Positions 1 to 7,797 of a DNA stretch of 36,059 nt are shown one piece after another. The translations under genes were made by a program, and so were the position numbers. This DNA is from Verrucomicrobiota bacterium. GTDB taxonomy: Bacteria > Verrucomicrobiota > Verrucomicrobiia > JAWXBN01. The notes below the pieces were generated by a model. That model was given only the letters and a program-made list of their open reading frames with translations, did no database searches and was not told where the DNA came from. Where the stretch lies: assembly GCA_034440155.1 (NCBI GenBank), contig JAWXBN010000117.1:1-36059 (forward strand). The letters run 5' to 3'. Position 1 is the stretch's first letter. Each line of letters begins with the position of its first letter.

Positions 1-9
1 AATTCTAAA

Positions 10-23
10 CCCCCCCCCCCCCC
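10..23. repeat. Homopolymer tract of 14 C
   Basis: Fourteen consecutive C residues end 8 bp before the ATG at 32. Such tracts slip in replication and in sequencing. The tract lies where a ribosome binding site or promoter would be, so its length could alter expression of the next gene, or it could be an assembly-edge artefact. No regulatory role is shown by the sequence. Confidence 0.9.
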
Positions 24-31
24 GCTGTCTT

Positions 32-277
32 ATGCCCACCTATGAATATGAACCGCTCGCCGGGCATTGTGACAAGTGCCAGGGACATTTCGAGATTATT
101 CAAAAGATGAGTGAACCTCATCTGAAAACATGCCCCGCTTGCGGGCAGGCGGTCAAACGGGTGATCTCCGGGGTGAGTATCGGGAATACAAAATCGGGGG
201 GCTCTTACGCAGATGCCAAAAAGGCTGGATTCACTGTCATGAAACGCCGGGATAAAGGTGTTTACGAAAAAATCTGA
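32..277 (+). CDS. FmdB-family zinc ribbon protein
   Basis: An 81-residue protein starting MPTYEY, the hallmark opening of the FmdB/CxxC_CXXC_SSSS putative regulatory family. Two CxxC knuckles (Cys13/Cys16 and Cys34/Cys37) would bind one zinc. The C-terminal half is glycine/serine/lysine rich with no further domain. FmdB was first noted beside formamidase genes and proposed to be regulatory, but in most bacteria its function is unknown. The stop codon TGA shares its A with the ATG of the downstream pseudouridine synthase, so the two are probably co-translated. No Shine-Dalgarno is visible, because a run of C fills the space upstream. Family assignment is firm and function is not. Confidence 0.85.
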   Translation: MPTYEYEPLAGHCDKCQGHFEIIQKMSEPHLKTCPACGQAVKRVISGVSIGNTKSGGSYADAKKAGFTVMKRRDKGVYEKI

Positions 278-897
278 TGCTGGTCGCGTTTTATAAACCA
301 TACGGTGTCCTGACGAGATTCACTCCGGATGGTTCTGCCCACCGCACACTTAAGGAATTCCCCCTACCCCCGCGTTGCCATCCGATTGGACGGATCGATG
401 CGGATAGCGAGGGGTTACTCCTGCTCAGTGACGAGAAACGCTGGGAGGATTTGCTCTTGAATCCCCGCCAAAAACATTGGCGCACTTACTGGGTCCAGGT
501 GGAGCGTGTCCCCGACGAGATGGCCCTGAGCAAATTGCGCAAGGGTGTGGAGATTGCGGATTATTTTACAAAACCCGCTCTGGCCAGTATCCTCTCACCC
601 CCGCCTCAGACTGGTGAATCGGAAAATGAATCTGTGAAATATAGCCCGGGAGAGATCATCGTCCCGGTGAGGAACCCCCCGATCCGCTTCAGGAAAAATG
701 TCCCGGATACTTGGATCGAGATATCCCTGACGGAAGGCAAAAATCGCCAGGTCCGCCACATGACCGCTGCCGTGGGGCACCCGACGCTGCGCTTGATCCG
801 GTTCGCTATCGGCCACCTCCACCTTGCTGACCTCGCCCTCAAACCCGGTGAAAACAAATTGCTCACTGCGGGCGAGTGTGATTTGCTTTTCAAATAG
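277..897 (+). CDS. rluE: RluE-type 23S rRNA pseudouridine synthase
   Basis: A 206-residue RsuA/RluE-family pseudouridine synthase without an N-terminal S4 domain, as is typical of RluE. The catalytic motif GRIDADSEGLL places the nucleophilic Asp at residue 41. Near the C-terminus EGKNRQVRHM and a following GHPTLRLIR match the conserved substrate-binding strand. The opening FYKPYGVLT is the usual first motif. The enzyme isomerises a uridine in 23S rRNA (U2457 for E. coli RluE); the exact target here is inferred. A roughly 25-residue polar insertion around residues 107-135 is not usual for RluE. The ATG overlaps the FmdB stop by one base. It converges on the universal stress gene across a hairpin terminator. 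Confidence 0.88.
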   Translation: MLVAFYKPYGVLTRFTPDGSAHRTLKEFPLPPRCHPIGRIDADSEGLLLLSDEKRWEDLLLNPRQKHWRTYWVQVERVPDEMALSKLRKGVEIADYFTKPALASILSPPPQTGESENESVKYSPGEIIVPVRNPPIRFRKNVPDTWIEISLTEGKNRQVRHMTAAVGHPTLRLIRFAIGHLHLADLALKPGENKLLTAGECDLLFK

Positions 898-930
898 GAG
901 TGTCCGAAAGTTTTTCCTGATCAAAAGAGC

Positions 931-955
931 CACACCTGTGTACTGAGGTGTGTTT
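931..955 (+). terminator. Hairpin between convergent rluE and usp genes
   Basis: Stem CACACCT (931-937) pairs with AGGTGTG (946-952) across an 8-nt loop and is followed by a broken T tract. It lies between two convergent genes. The imperfect U tract makes it a moderate terminator prediction. Confidence 0.5.
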
Positions 956-991
956 GTGTAAACCCTGTTTTAAAATCCTGCCAGCCTAGGT

Positions 992-1843
992 TTAATCGTG
1001 ATGATTATTACCGAGCAAGACGGGGATGGTACTGCGGAAGAGGATGGAGGAGGTGACGCTGCCGATGATGAATTCACGAATGCGGTTATGGCCGTAGGCA
1101 CCCATGATAATGATGTCGACTTCCGAGTCATGGGCGAAATCGAGGATTTTTTCTTCGGGATTACCGGTAAGCAGTTTGCACTCGGTTTTGATCCCCAGTT
1201 CAGCCGCATGGGCCGATGCCCAAGCAAGGGCTTCCTGGCTTTTTGCCGTGTGGCCGTCATCGACACTGATGATGGTCGTCTGCATTTCCATCTTCCGGAC
1301 AAACTCCATGCCGGCATGGAATGCGCGCCGGGAGTTTTCACTGCCGTCGAAGGCGATGACAGCCTTTGAGAATTGGCGGGGCCGGTCAGCGGTGATCAGG
1401 CAGGGTTTAGTAGAGATGCGGATGACTCGCTCGACACTTTTACCGAGGAAATCGTCTTTGAGTTTAAGGTGTTCCCCATTACGCCCGATAATGACGAGGT
1501 CGATATTCTTTTCTTCCTCTTGGACCACCTCGGCGAGGTCTCCGGTTTTGAGTAAGGACACAAAGGGCACTTTGTCCTCTTCACAAGCTTGCTCGATGAC
1601 GGCGAGGATGGCTTTGCCGCGTTCCGTGAAAAGTTCATTCAGCTGTGAATAAAGATTCTGGTAAGGGACGATCCCGACGGCTCCGGATAAATCGGCAAAG
1701 AAGGATCCGCCCACGTCGCGTGACTCGATCACATTCAGGGCATGAATCTTTGCGTCGAATTTATGGGCGATTTGCAGAGCGGTTTCCATAGCGATTTTGG
1801 AGTGTTCCGAGCCGTCCGAACAGAGCAATAGATTCTTGATCAT
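992..1843 (-). CDS. Universal stress protein with two UspA domains
   Basis: A 283-residue cytosolic protein made of two fused UspA domains (about residues 1-150 and 158-280). Each ends in the ATP-binding signature of ATP-type Usp proteins: GRNGEHLKLKDDFLGKS in the first and GAYGHNRIREFIIGS in the second, matching G-2x-G-9/10x-G-[ST]. The first domain opens with LLLCSDGSEHS and the second with VIAFDGSENS, the usual beta1/Asp motif. Tandem Usp proteins bind ATP and help survival under starvation or redox stress; a specific role cannot be read here. It is a single gene convergent with rluE. Its promoter lies so close to the ATG that the mRNA is predicted to be leaderless. Confidence 0.9.
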   Translation of the reverse strand: MIKNLLLCSDGSEHSKIAMETALQIAHKFDAKIHALNVIESRDVGGSFFADLSGAVGIVPYQNLYSQLNELFTERGKAILAVIEQACEEDKVPFVSLLKTGDLAEVVQEEEKNIDLVIIGRNGEHLKLKDDFLGKSVERVIRISTKPCLITADRPRQFSKAVIAFDGSENSRRAFHAGMEFVRKMEMQTTIISVDDGHTAKSQEALAWASAHAAELGIKTECKLLTGNPEEKILDFAHDSEVDIIIMGAYGHNRIREFIIGSVTSSILFRSTIPVLLGNNHHD

Positions 1844-1851
1844 AGGGGGGT

Positions 1852-1879
1852 ATTATAGCAGGGGGATTCCGGTGGGCAA
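1852..1879 (-). promoter_or_regulatory. Promoter of the universal stress gene
   Basis: On the minus strand TTGCCC (1874-1879), a 16-bp spacer ending in TGC, then a perfect TATAAT (1852-1857). The TGN immediately before TATAAT makes an extended -10. Only 8 nt separate the -10 from the ATG at 1843, and there is no Shine-Dalgarno, so transcription should start at or next to the A of the start codon. Confidence 0.75.
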
Positions 1880-1964
1880 GCTCCCCTTTACTTGAAATCA
1901 TCCATATCAGTCTAGTTTATGGTTGCAATTAAACATCATTATTGGCAATAGGAAGGGCATTCTT

Positions 1965-2672
1965 ATGAGAATTAAATCTTATCTATTTCTTTTAGTACTG
2001 GTTCTAGCTACCCCATTTGCTTTTTCCCAACAGAGTGAATGGATTGTCTTGAGCGGCGGCCCCGCCCTCCCTTCATGGGAAAAGCAAAAAAAAGTTCCTC
2101 ACGATCGTGTCTGGGATAATTTTATCTTTACGGGGCAGCTCCGCATTGAGCAGCTCAAAAAAGAAATCCCTGCCGGGGACATCATTACTTGGATGGTCTA
2201 CCGTACGGGTTATGTCGCCCGCGGCAAACAGATGGGGGCCGACTACGTCGCCCAGATCGAACAATCTGCCCTAAAATGGGGTGTGAACCTAGTGTGGTTT
2301 GATAAACAAGGTGCCAATGGTAATGAATTGATCGAATACATCAATAATGGCAAAGACCGTAGTAAAATCAAAATCAAGAGCTTCGACTATTTTGGCCACT
2401 CGAACCGGAAAAATTTCCTTTTTGATTACTCAAATGATTTGGACGGGGTCTCCGTTGTCTGGCTGCATATTGTTGATTTAAAGAAAATGAACCGTTCTGC
2501 CTTTGATCCTACAGGACAAGCTTGGAGTTATGGTTGCCATTCCGGGGACGGATACGTCCAGGCCTGGTACCAAGCCACCGGGGTGAAGATGCAGGGGACA
2601 AAACAAAAAACGGATTATGCCGCCCGTAGCTGGCCTGTTCCTTCTAAAGGTGGTAAATGGAATCAATTATGA
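1965..2672 (+). CDS. Secreted protein of unknown function
   Basis: I chose the ATG at 1965 because it has a purine-rich site (GGAAGGG) 7 nt upstream and begins a classical signal peptide (MRIKSYLFLLVLVLATPFAFS, cut before QQSEW). That gives a 235-residue exported protein; the open frame extends 14 codons further upstream from a TTG. No family is recognised. Two spots look active-site-like: FGHS in a beta-strand context and YGCHSG nearer the C-terminus. This His then Cys order is reminiscent of clan CD cysteine peptidases, but that is only a resemblance. The stop overlaps the ATG of the downstream lipoprotein (ATGA), indicating translational coupling and a shared envelope role. Confidence 0.7.
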   Translation: MRIKSYLFLLVLVLATPFAFSQQSEWIVLSGGPALPSWEKQKKVPHDRVWDNFIFTGQLRIEQLKKEIPAGDIITWMVYRTGYVARGKQMGADYVAQIEQSALKWGVNLVWFDKQGANGNELIEYINNGKDRSKIKIKSFDYFGHSNRKNFLFDYSNDLDGVSVVWLHIVDLKKMNRSAFDPTGQAWSYGCHSGDGYVQAWYQATGVKMQGTKQKTDYAARSWPVPSKGGKWNQL

Positions 2673-3244
2673 AGAAAATTTATTTATCACTCTGTGTGGC
2701 CTTCGCCTTTGCTTTGATGACTGGCTGCCAGACGACGGACTCCACCACAGGGACGACTTCCTCCCCGGGGACGGCTGGTGCCCCCAAAATCGGTATGAAA
2801 CTTACCGATGATCCGAAACGTTCGGTGCCGGTCGGGACAGAATTTGTCGGACAACGTTATTTTAGTGAGAAATTCATGTACTGGGGTTTTGTGCGTCCGG
2901 AAAAGGATGCTTGGGGGAAGTCTACCCGCATCGTGATGCTGCGTGAAGAAGTCCCCGCCCCGGATCGTGCGCCGAACGGGCCAAGGGGTCGCGATGACGG
3001 CACCATCTATTTGTTAAAAGGATATTTCTCGGGGGAAATCGCCTATGAACCAAAGAGCGACCTGATGCTCGACGTTTTTGTCCTACAAGGCTACGAGGTG
3101 GTGACCGAGCATAATAAACCCATCAATGCTAATACCCCATTCTGGGTTTCCGACCGCATGTATTACCGTAATAATGCAGCGGGTGTCAAAAAACAAGGTT
3201 CCAAAGTCGGTAACCGCTTCCACGAAGACATGTCCACACCTTAG
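2669..3244 (+). CDS. Putative lipoprotein
   Basis: A 191-residue protein from the ATG at 2669, which overlaps the previous stop as ATGA. The N-terminus has a lysine pair, a hydrophobic stretch and the lipobox LMTGC, predicting cleavage and lipidation at Cys19 or close to it. A Thr/Ser/Gly/Pro linker follows, then a globular region with no family I recognise (mixed charged strands, several FVG and YFSG turns). It is probably anchored to a membrane facing the periplasm. It forms a two-gene unit with the secreted protein before it, and the pair probably acts together. Function unknown. Confidence 0.72.
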   Translation: MKKIYLSLCVAFAFALMTGCQTTDSTTGTTSSPGTAGAPKIGMKLTDDPKRSVPVGTEFVGQRYFSEKFMYWGFVRPEKDAWGKSTRIVMLREEVPAPDRAPNGPRGRDDGTIYLLKGYFSGEIAYEPKSDLMLDVFVLQGYEVVTEHNKPINANTPFWVSDRMYYRNNAAGVKKQGSKVGNRFHEDMSTP

Positions 3245-3387
3245 AGTATCGCACGCGACCGTGGATCGGCAGAAAAGAGAGCAAATTGCACCACGAAGGA
3301 TGATGGAAACCGGACGGCCAAACCAATTCTGTAGGGTGGCCGGCTCGGTTACAGAATGTCGGATGCGACCGTGAAACTCTGGCCCGT

Positions 3388-3890
3388 GGCAAGCAGGGCC
3401 GCTCGCCCTACAAAGTCAGGTTCAGCACGCCGACCCGCTGGATCGGGAATCCCCCCTGCCGCAATTTGCACATTTTTGGTAAGAAGATAAAAGTCAGTGT
3501 GTTGGTTACCTACAAGGATTTGAAGCAAATCATTCTTCTTTCCCTATCACTTTGGGATCACGAGTCCCAATTGTCTTTCGTCGGAGCGAGACACCGACTC
3601 TTTTGGAAAATTTATTCCCGACTAGGCATACAGGCATACGGCTCTCTATTGGTTGCCTCATTACAGCAACGAAGGCTGGTATTCCTCAGTATCCTGAAAG
3701 GATTCTAATCATATAGCCCGGGGTTGGAAAGCGCTCTCACGCGACCTACCCCGGGAATCTGGATCAAAGGATCTACCCTGAAAGGGTTATGTCCAAAGGG
3801 GGTGATTCCTCACGTTTGGTCAAAATCCACCACGGTGCACACAAAGGGAGGAAGATTTGATTTTGTGTAGGGCAAGCGGCCCTGCTTGCC
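3388..3890. mobile_element. Possible MITE bounded by 25-bp inverted repeats
   Basis: The 25 bases at 3388-3412 are the reverse complement of 3866-3890 with one mismatch. The arm itself also folds (GGCAAGC pairs with GCTTGCC). The enclosed 453 bp carry no transposase frame. The flanks TCTGGCCCG (left) and TCTGGGGCG (right) resemble a degraded target duplication. A non-autonomous miniature element is one reading; two independent insertions of a REP-like palindrome in opposite orientation is another. Confidence 0.4.
3717..3755. repeat. Inverted repeat CCCGGGGT/ACCCCGGG
   Basis: Perfect 8-bp arms (3717-3724 and 3748-3755) separated by 23 nt, inside the gene-free island. The flanks also carry two copies of CCTGAAAGG (near 3693 and 3778). 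Possibly part of a structured repeat. Confidence 0.5.
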
Positions 3891-4260
3891 TTCTGGGGCG
3901 CAATTTGCATCACGAAGAATACAAAAAACACGAAGGAGAAAGTTTTAAAATAGGGGGTTCACGCCAAGGAATGCGAAGTTTTCTCCGAGGGGTTACCATA
4001 TGGGGTGAATACCCCATAGCGGGGATAAAATCGCCTGTGGTAACGTTCGCCCATGATTAACCCGAAATTATTCTACTCAGGAGGCATGACCTGTACGTGT
4101 TTCTTTGATGATGGCAATGAATGCGGGTTGACTAAAAATCTGGTCGGTACAGGTAAAAACTCGGGGACAATTACTTATCAGATCCAGAGATGCCCTTCGG
4201 AAAAAGTCTTTCTACGCAATACAAACCTAAACCTAAAATAAAAACAGAAAAAAACAGTCT

Positions 4261-4812
4261 ATGAAACTTATCACAACACTTACGGCGGTCTCACTGATGG
4301 CTGTCTCGGCATTATTCGCCGGAACTGAAATGTCTAAAATGGACGATTCCAAAGGACTTAGTCAGTCCATTATGGAACAGGATATCCCGCTTTTCCGGGC
4401 AAACGAATGGAGTGTCGATGCGTTTGGCACTTATGTATTCACTGATACAAGCGGGCGTTACCGGGACGGTTTCGGCGGCGGCGCAGGGGTGAATTATTTT
4501 TTCACTCGTTACATCGGTGTAGGATTTGACGGTTACGCTTGGCAAGGTGCTCAAAATGATGATGCCGTTGGAGCGATCGCGGGAAATTTGATTCTGCGTC
4601 TGCCCATCGATAAATACCATTTTGCCCCCTACATCTTTGCTGGTCCCGGTGGGATTTTCGGCCCCATTAACGAATTCAGCGGTCAAGCTGGTGCTGGTGT
4701 GGAAGTCCGCATCACTCATAATTTCGGGATCTTTGCTGATGCCCGTTATGTTTTCACCACGGAGAGTAACGACTATATCCTTCCCCGTGCTGGTGTCCGT
4801 TTTATATTCTAG
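4261..4812 (+). CDS. Outer-membrane beta-barrel-like protein
   Basis: A 183-residue protein with a clear signal peptide (MKLITTLTAVSLMAVSALFA, cut before GTEMS). After a short acidic linker come alternating aromatic/glycine strands (GVNYFF, GVGFDGYAW, APYIFAGPGG, GIFADARYVF). It ends in GVRFIF, a terminal phenylalanine being the usual signal for BAM-dependent insertion. Size and pattern fit an eight-stranded OmpA/Opa-like barrel; the specific family is not certain. No Shine-Dalgarno is visible. Two stacked terminators follow the stop. It is a single gene, with no functional link to the TPR gene on the opposite strand beyond the envelope. Confidence 0.72.
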   Translation: MKLITTLTAVSLMAVSALFAGTEMSKMDDSKGLSQSIMEQDIPLFRANEWSVDAFGTYVFTDTSGRYRDGFGGGAGVNYFFTRYIGVGFDGYAWQGAQNDDAVGAIAGNLILRLPIDKYHFAPYIFAGPGGIFGPINEFSGQAGAGVEVRITHNFGIFADARYVFTTESNDYILPRAGVRFIF

Positions 4813-4839
4813 TCACGTGACGGGAATAGTTTAAAATTT

Positions 4840-4873
4840 AAAAACAGCCATGGATTAACCATGGCTGTTTTTT
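4840..4873 (+). terminator. Rho-independent terminator of the barrel gene
   Basis: A perfect 14-bp stem AAAAACAGCCATGG/CCATGGCTGTTTTT (4840-4853 and 4859-4872) with loop ATTAA, ending in a T tract of seven or more. Located 28 nt after the stop. Confidence 0.9.
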
Positions 4874-4876
4874 TGT

Positions 4877-4902
4877 GCCCGGCGCAATTTGCCGGGGCTT
4901 TT
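4877..4902 (+). terminator. Second hairpin with GCAATTT loop
   Basis: Stem CCCGGC/GCCGGG closes on the loop GCAATTT and is followed by CTTTTG. The repeated palindrome GCAATTTGC (4884-4892) supplies the loop and the top of the stem. It could act as a back-up terminator, or as a carrier for the motif. Confidence 0.5.
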
Positions 4903-5044
4903 GAAAAAAATAAAACTCCCCCAGCGCTCCACCAACCGGAGAAGGTCATGACTATGGGTAGGCAGAGAAGTCTAAAAAAAAGCAGGAGCCCAGATTATGT
5001 TCTTGGCCGTTGCCTTTTTGGTCTGTCAGAAAAGGGCGGTGGAG

Positions 5045-7564
5045 TTATTCTTCGTAGATAAAGTGTTCAGTTTGGAGTTTTACTTTCCGGTCCCGGGCTT
5101 CATCTTGGGTTTTTGGGCCCCCTGCGACTTCCAGGATTTTATAGATTTGAATGGCGCCTTTCCAGTCCTGTTGTTCTTCTTTGATCTCACCAGCATCAAA
5201 TCCCGCACGGGAAAACCAGACAAATTCAGGTAATTTTGCAGCTTCATCCATACTTAACCCGTCGGGGAGGGACTTTGCATAAATGATATCCATATAAGTG
5301 GTCAGAGCTTCTTTATTTTTCCCGAGTTTCTGGAGGCATTTCCCGATCCGATAGGTGGTCTCATTATGGAGGGTAAGGTTGCCTTGGTTCAACTGGCGGA
5401 TCTCTTCATAGACTTTAATCGCTTCCTCATATTTTTTGAGTTGCTGGAGGCATATTCCTTTTCCTAGCCTGGCTTCAAGGGGTGGGGTCTGCCCGGTCTC
5501 TTTTAAAATGCTCTCGTAAATAAGCAGGGCATTCGCGAACTGGTTAAGCTGGCGCTGGAGCTCTGCCTGCCGGAGGCGCGCCTCGATGCGCAGCGGGGAG
5601 TTTGGGATGCTGGCCACTTTCTGGTAAAGCTCATTGGCCTTGGTTGTTTCTTGGCGGCCTGCGGCACTTTTTGCCGCCCAATAATAAGATTCATCGATGA
5701 GTTCATGGGCCGGGAAATTCCGCGATAATTGCTCGAAGAGACTTTGTGCCCGCGCATAATCCTGCCGGTTATAATAATAATTCCCCAGCCAGAATGTGGC
5801 CGAAGCCGCGTAATCGGATTTAGGATAACGTTCGACGAATTGGTTAAAGGCGTCCAAGGCCGTATTTTCGTCCCCCATTTTTGCCAGTGTCAGGCAATGA
5901 TTGTAAAGGGCTTGTTCTGCCAGTTGGTTTTTAGGATGGTTTTTGGCAATGGCCGTGAATGCCGCTGCGGCCTGCGGATATTTTTCCTCGCGGAAAAGGC
6001 ATTCCGCCAGAGCAAATTGCGCTTTAGGAATGAGTGGGCTTTTCGGGAAATTTTTTACCAGTGCATCATAGACCTCGCGGGCTTTGACGAATTGACCGGC
6101 GAGAAAATAGATATTAGCAGTCTCAAATTGGGCTGCGTCGGAGAAAGCACTATCAGGAAATTGTGTCAACAGGCTCTGGTAAGCCGTGATGGCGGCTTTG
6201 GAATTACCGGCGAGGGCATGGGCCTGACCTTGCCTGAAAAGGGAAGCTTCCGCATAAGTGCCGCGGGGGAATTCCTTACTGATTTGTTGGTAAATATCGA
6301 GGGCTCCCGCGGAATTTTTCTGTTGGAGGAGCAGGTCAGCGATCTTAAAGAGCATGCGGGTGCGTTGGTCTTCACGGGTAGCGGTTTTTAATGAGCCGCG
6401 CAGCATCTTGAGGGCTTCATCTGTCTGGTTGTTTAAGACATAACAATCGGCGGCTAGTTCATAGACCTTTGCCAGGTCAAAGGAGGCATAGGCGGGTGAA
6501 GTGAGAATGCGGCGACATTCGGCTAATGCTTCCGGAAACATTTTTTGTTGGTAGAGAGCGCCAGCGAGGACGACATCGGCTTCAAACCCTGCCCGGCTTT
6601 CGAGATTTTTCTGGGAGAACTCGCGTAATTTATCCAGTGCCGGCTGCACTTGGCGATTTTTGGCCATGGCTTGCGAATAACGTTTCATCGCAGCGGACCT
6701 CCGCTCGATTGATAAAGCTTTTTGGAAAGCCTGTTCATAGGCCTTGGCCGCATCCGTGTCGTCATTGAGCGAGGTATAGACATCGCCGAGTGCCAGCCAT
6801 GCGTCGCCGACCACACTTTGGGGTTGGGCTTTGGGGTTGATCGTAATACTTTCAAAAATCTTCCGGGCTTCCTCATGCTGCCCACGGGCTGCATAGATTT
6901 CTGCGCGCCAAAAAAGGGCCTCGAATTCCAGGGGGCTGAGGGGATTATCCGTAATCAGGGGGGCGAGGGTTTTTTCCGCTAGGTCAGATTGGTCCAGTTG
7001 GAGCTGGATTTTTGCGAGGGTGAGCAGGCTTTTACGTCCGGTTTCATTTTTTCTATTTTCCTCGCCCAGCATCATAAATTTTTCTACGGCCGCATCTGTG
7101 TTACCCGACAAATATTCTAACCAAGCCTGACTGTAACGGGATTTCAGGGCGTAATCCCCGGCTTTAGGATCGTCAATAATGGCTTGGTAAAGTGCCGCCG
7201 CTTCCTTCCACTTTTCGGCCAGGGTGTATGCTTCGGCTAGGGTGAATTTCACTTCGACCAGGTCCAGCGGGCTTTTTTGACGGCTTAACTCTGGGGTTAA
7301 GACGGTGACGGCCAAAGCTCCTTCGGACTGTAGGACCAGTGCTTGGGCTAAGGTAAGGCGGGCTTGCGGGGTGAATTCAGAGTTTGGGAATTGGCCTAGT
7401 AATTTTCTAGAATTGATCTCCGCGACCTCGTAAATCCCGTCATTAAATGCCCTCTGGGCGGTCTCAAACAACCTCTTTTCTTCCCTCGTCTGGGAAAAGA
7501 GTGGGGTCGTGAGGACACAGACCGCAAGGGTCGTCATGAGGAATGTGAGGATTGTTCTTTGCAT
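5045..7564 (-). CDS. Secreted tetratricopeptide-repeat protein
   Basis: An 839-residue exported protein. It has a signal peptide (residues 1-24, ending LFSQ before TREEK) followed almost entirely by helical TPR units, recognisable by recurring A-x2-x-Y/F...FP.S..A...A spacing, for example around QFPDSAF, NFPKSPL, RYPKSDY and NFPAHEL. The FP-x-S turn is typical of YbgF/CpoB and BamD-like periplasmic TPRs, but this is far longer than CpoB and lacks its coiled-coil start. Expected role: a periplasmic or outer-membrane scaffold for protein assembly. It is monocistronic; no ribosome site is seen, and TATTAA lies 6 nt before the ATG. It is one of the largest genes in the window. Confidence 0.88.
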   Translation of the reverse strand: MQRTILTFLMTTLAVCVLTTPLFSQTREEKRLFETAQRAFNDGIYEVAEINSRKLLGQFPNSEFTPQARLTLAQALVLQSEGALAVTVLTPELSRQKSPLDLVEVKFTLAEAYTLAEKWKEAAALYQAIIDDPKAGDYALKSRYSQAWLEYLSGNTDAAVEKFMMLGEENRKNETGRKSLLTLAKIQLQLDQSDLAEKTLAPLITDNPLSPLEFEALFWRAEIYAARGQHEEARKIFESITINPKAQPQSVVGDAWLALGDVYTSLNDDTDAAKAYEQAFQKALSIERRSAAMKRYSQAMAKNRQVQPALDKLREFSQKNLESRAGFEADVVLAGALYQQKMFPEALAECRRILTSPAYASFDLAKVYELAADCYVLNNQTDEALKMLRGSLKTATREDQRTRMLFKIADLLLQQKNSAGALDIYQQISKEFPRGTYAEASLFRQGQAHALAGNSKAAITAYQSLLTQFPDSAFSDAAQFETANIYFLAGQFVKAREVYDALVKNFPKSPLIPKAQFALAECLFREEKYPQAAAAFTAIAKNHPKNQLAEQALYNHCLTLAKMGDENTALDAFNQFVERYPKSDYAASATFWLGNYYYNRQDYARAQSLFEQLSRNFPAHELIDESYYWAAKSAAGRQETTKANELYQKVASIPNSPLRIEARLRQAELQRQLNQFANALLIYESILKETGQTPPLEARLGKGICLQQLKKYEEAIKVYEEIRQLNQGNLTLHNETTYRIGKCLQKLGKNKEALTTYMDIIYAKSLPDGLSMDEAAKLPEFVWFSRAGFDAGEIKEEQQDWKGAIQIYKILEVAGGPKTQDEARDRKVKLQTEHFIYEE

Positions 7565-7783
7565 CAGGCTTTAATATTTAAGGTTATCCAGCTTAACCAT
7601 GTGCACGCCAAGATTCAACCTTCTCTTGAGACAAAAGCCCGGCCTTGTCACAGGATGGTCGAGTGTGGGTAATTTCATCGTGAGGATCATGGGGCAGGGG
7701 GAATAAGGGGATAAAAAACATCATGAATGATGGGGATGATGTAGCCATGTAAATATTTTTATATGAATTTTTCCGTATTTTGA

Positions 7784-7789
7784 TATAAT
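7784..7789 (+). promoter_or_regulatory. Extended -10 element close to a GTG start
   Basis: TGATATAAT provides an extended -10 (TG-N-TATAAT), with TATAAT at 7784-7789. The GTG start at 7798 lies 8 nt beyond. There is no good -35 and no Shine-Dalgarno, so a leaderless transcript is predicted. Confidence 0.65.
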
Positions 7790-7797
7790 TACACACT

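Larger units (their letters stand above)
3245..4260. other. Gene-free repeat-rich island (about 1 kb)
   Basis: No convincing gene lies between the lipoprotein and the barrel protein. Short open frames here (near 3466-3708, 3857-4060 and 4053-4241) lack ribosome sites, signal peptides and coherent composition. The stretch holds three copies of GCAAWTTGC (3281, 3461, 3900), a near-perfect 25-bp inverted repeat pair (3388-3412 and 3866-3890), an 8-bp hairpin with arms CCCGGGGT/ACCCCGGG (3717-3724 and 3748-3755), a direct repeat GCAAWTTGCAYCACGAAGRA (3281 and 3900), and a hairpin TATGGGGT-GAAT-ACCCCATA (3999-4018). It reads as accumulated repeat or MITE-like DNA. Confidence 0.7.

Noticed and set aside
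3466-4241. Three short plus-strand open frames (about 60-80 residues) in the repeat island
   Set aside because: They overlap inverted repeats, lack ribosome sites or signal peptides and have irregular composition; the repeats explain the sequence better.
4053-4241. Cys-containing 62-residue frame
   Set aside because: No supporting start signal and no recognisable domain.
5729-6391. 220-residue plus-strand frame inside the TPR gene
   Set aside because: Antisense shadow; the minus strand has a signal peptide and continuous TPRs.
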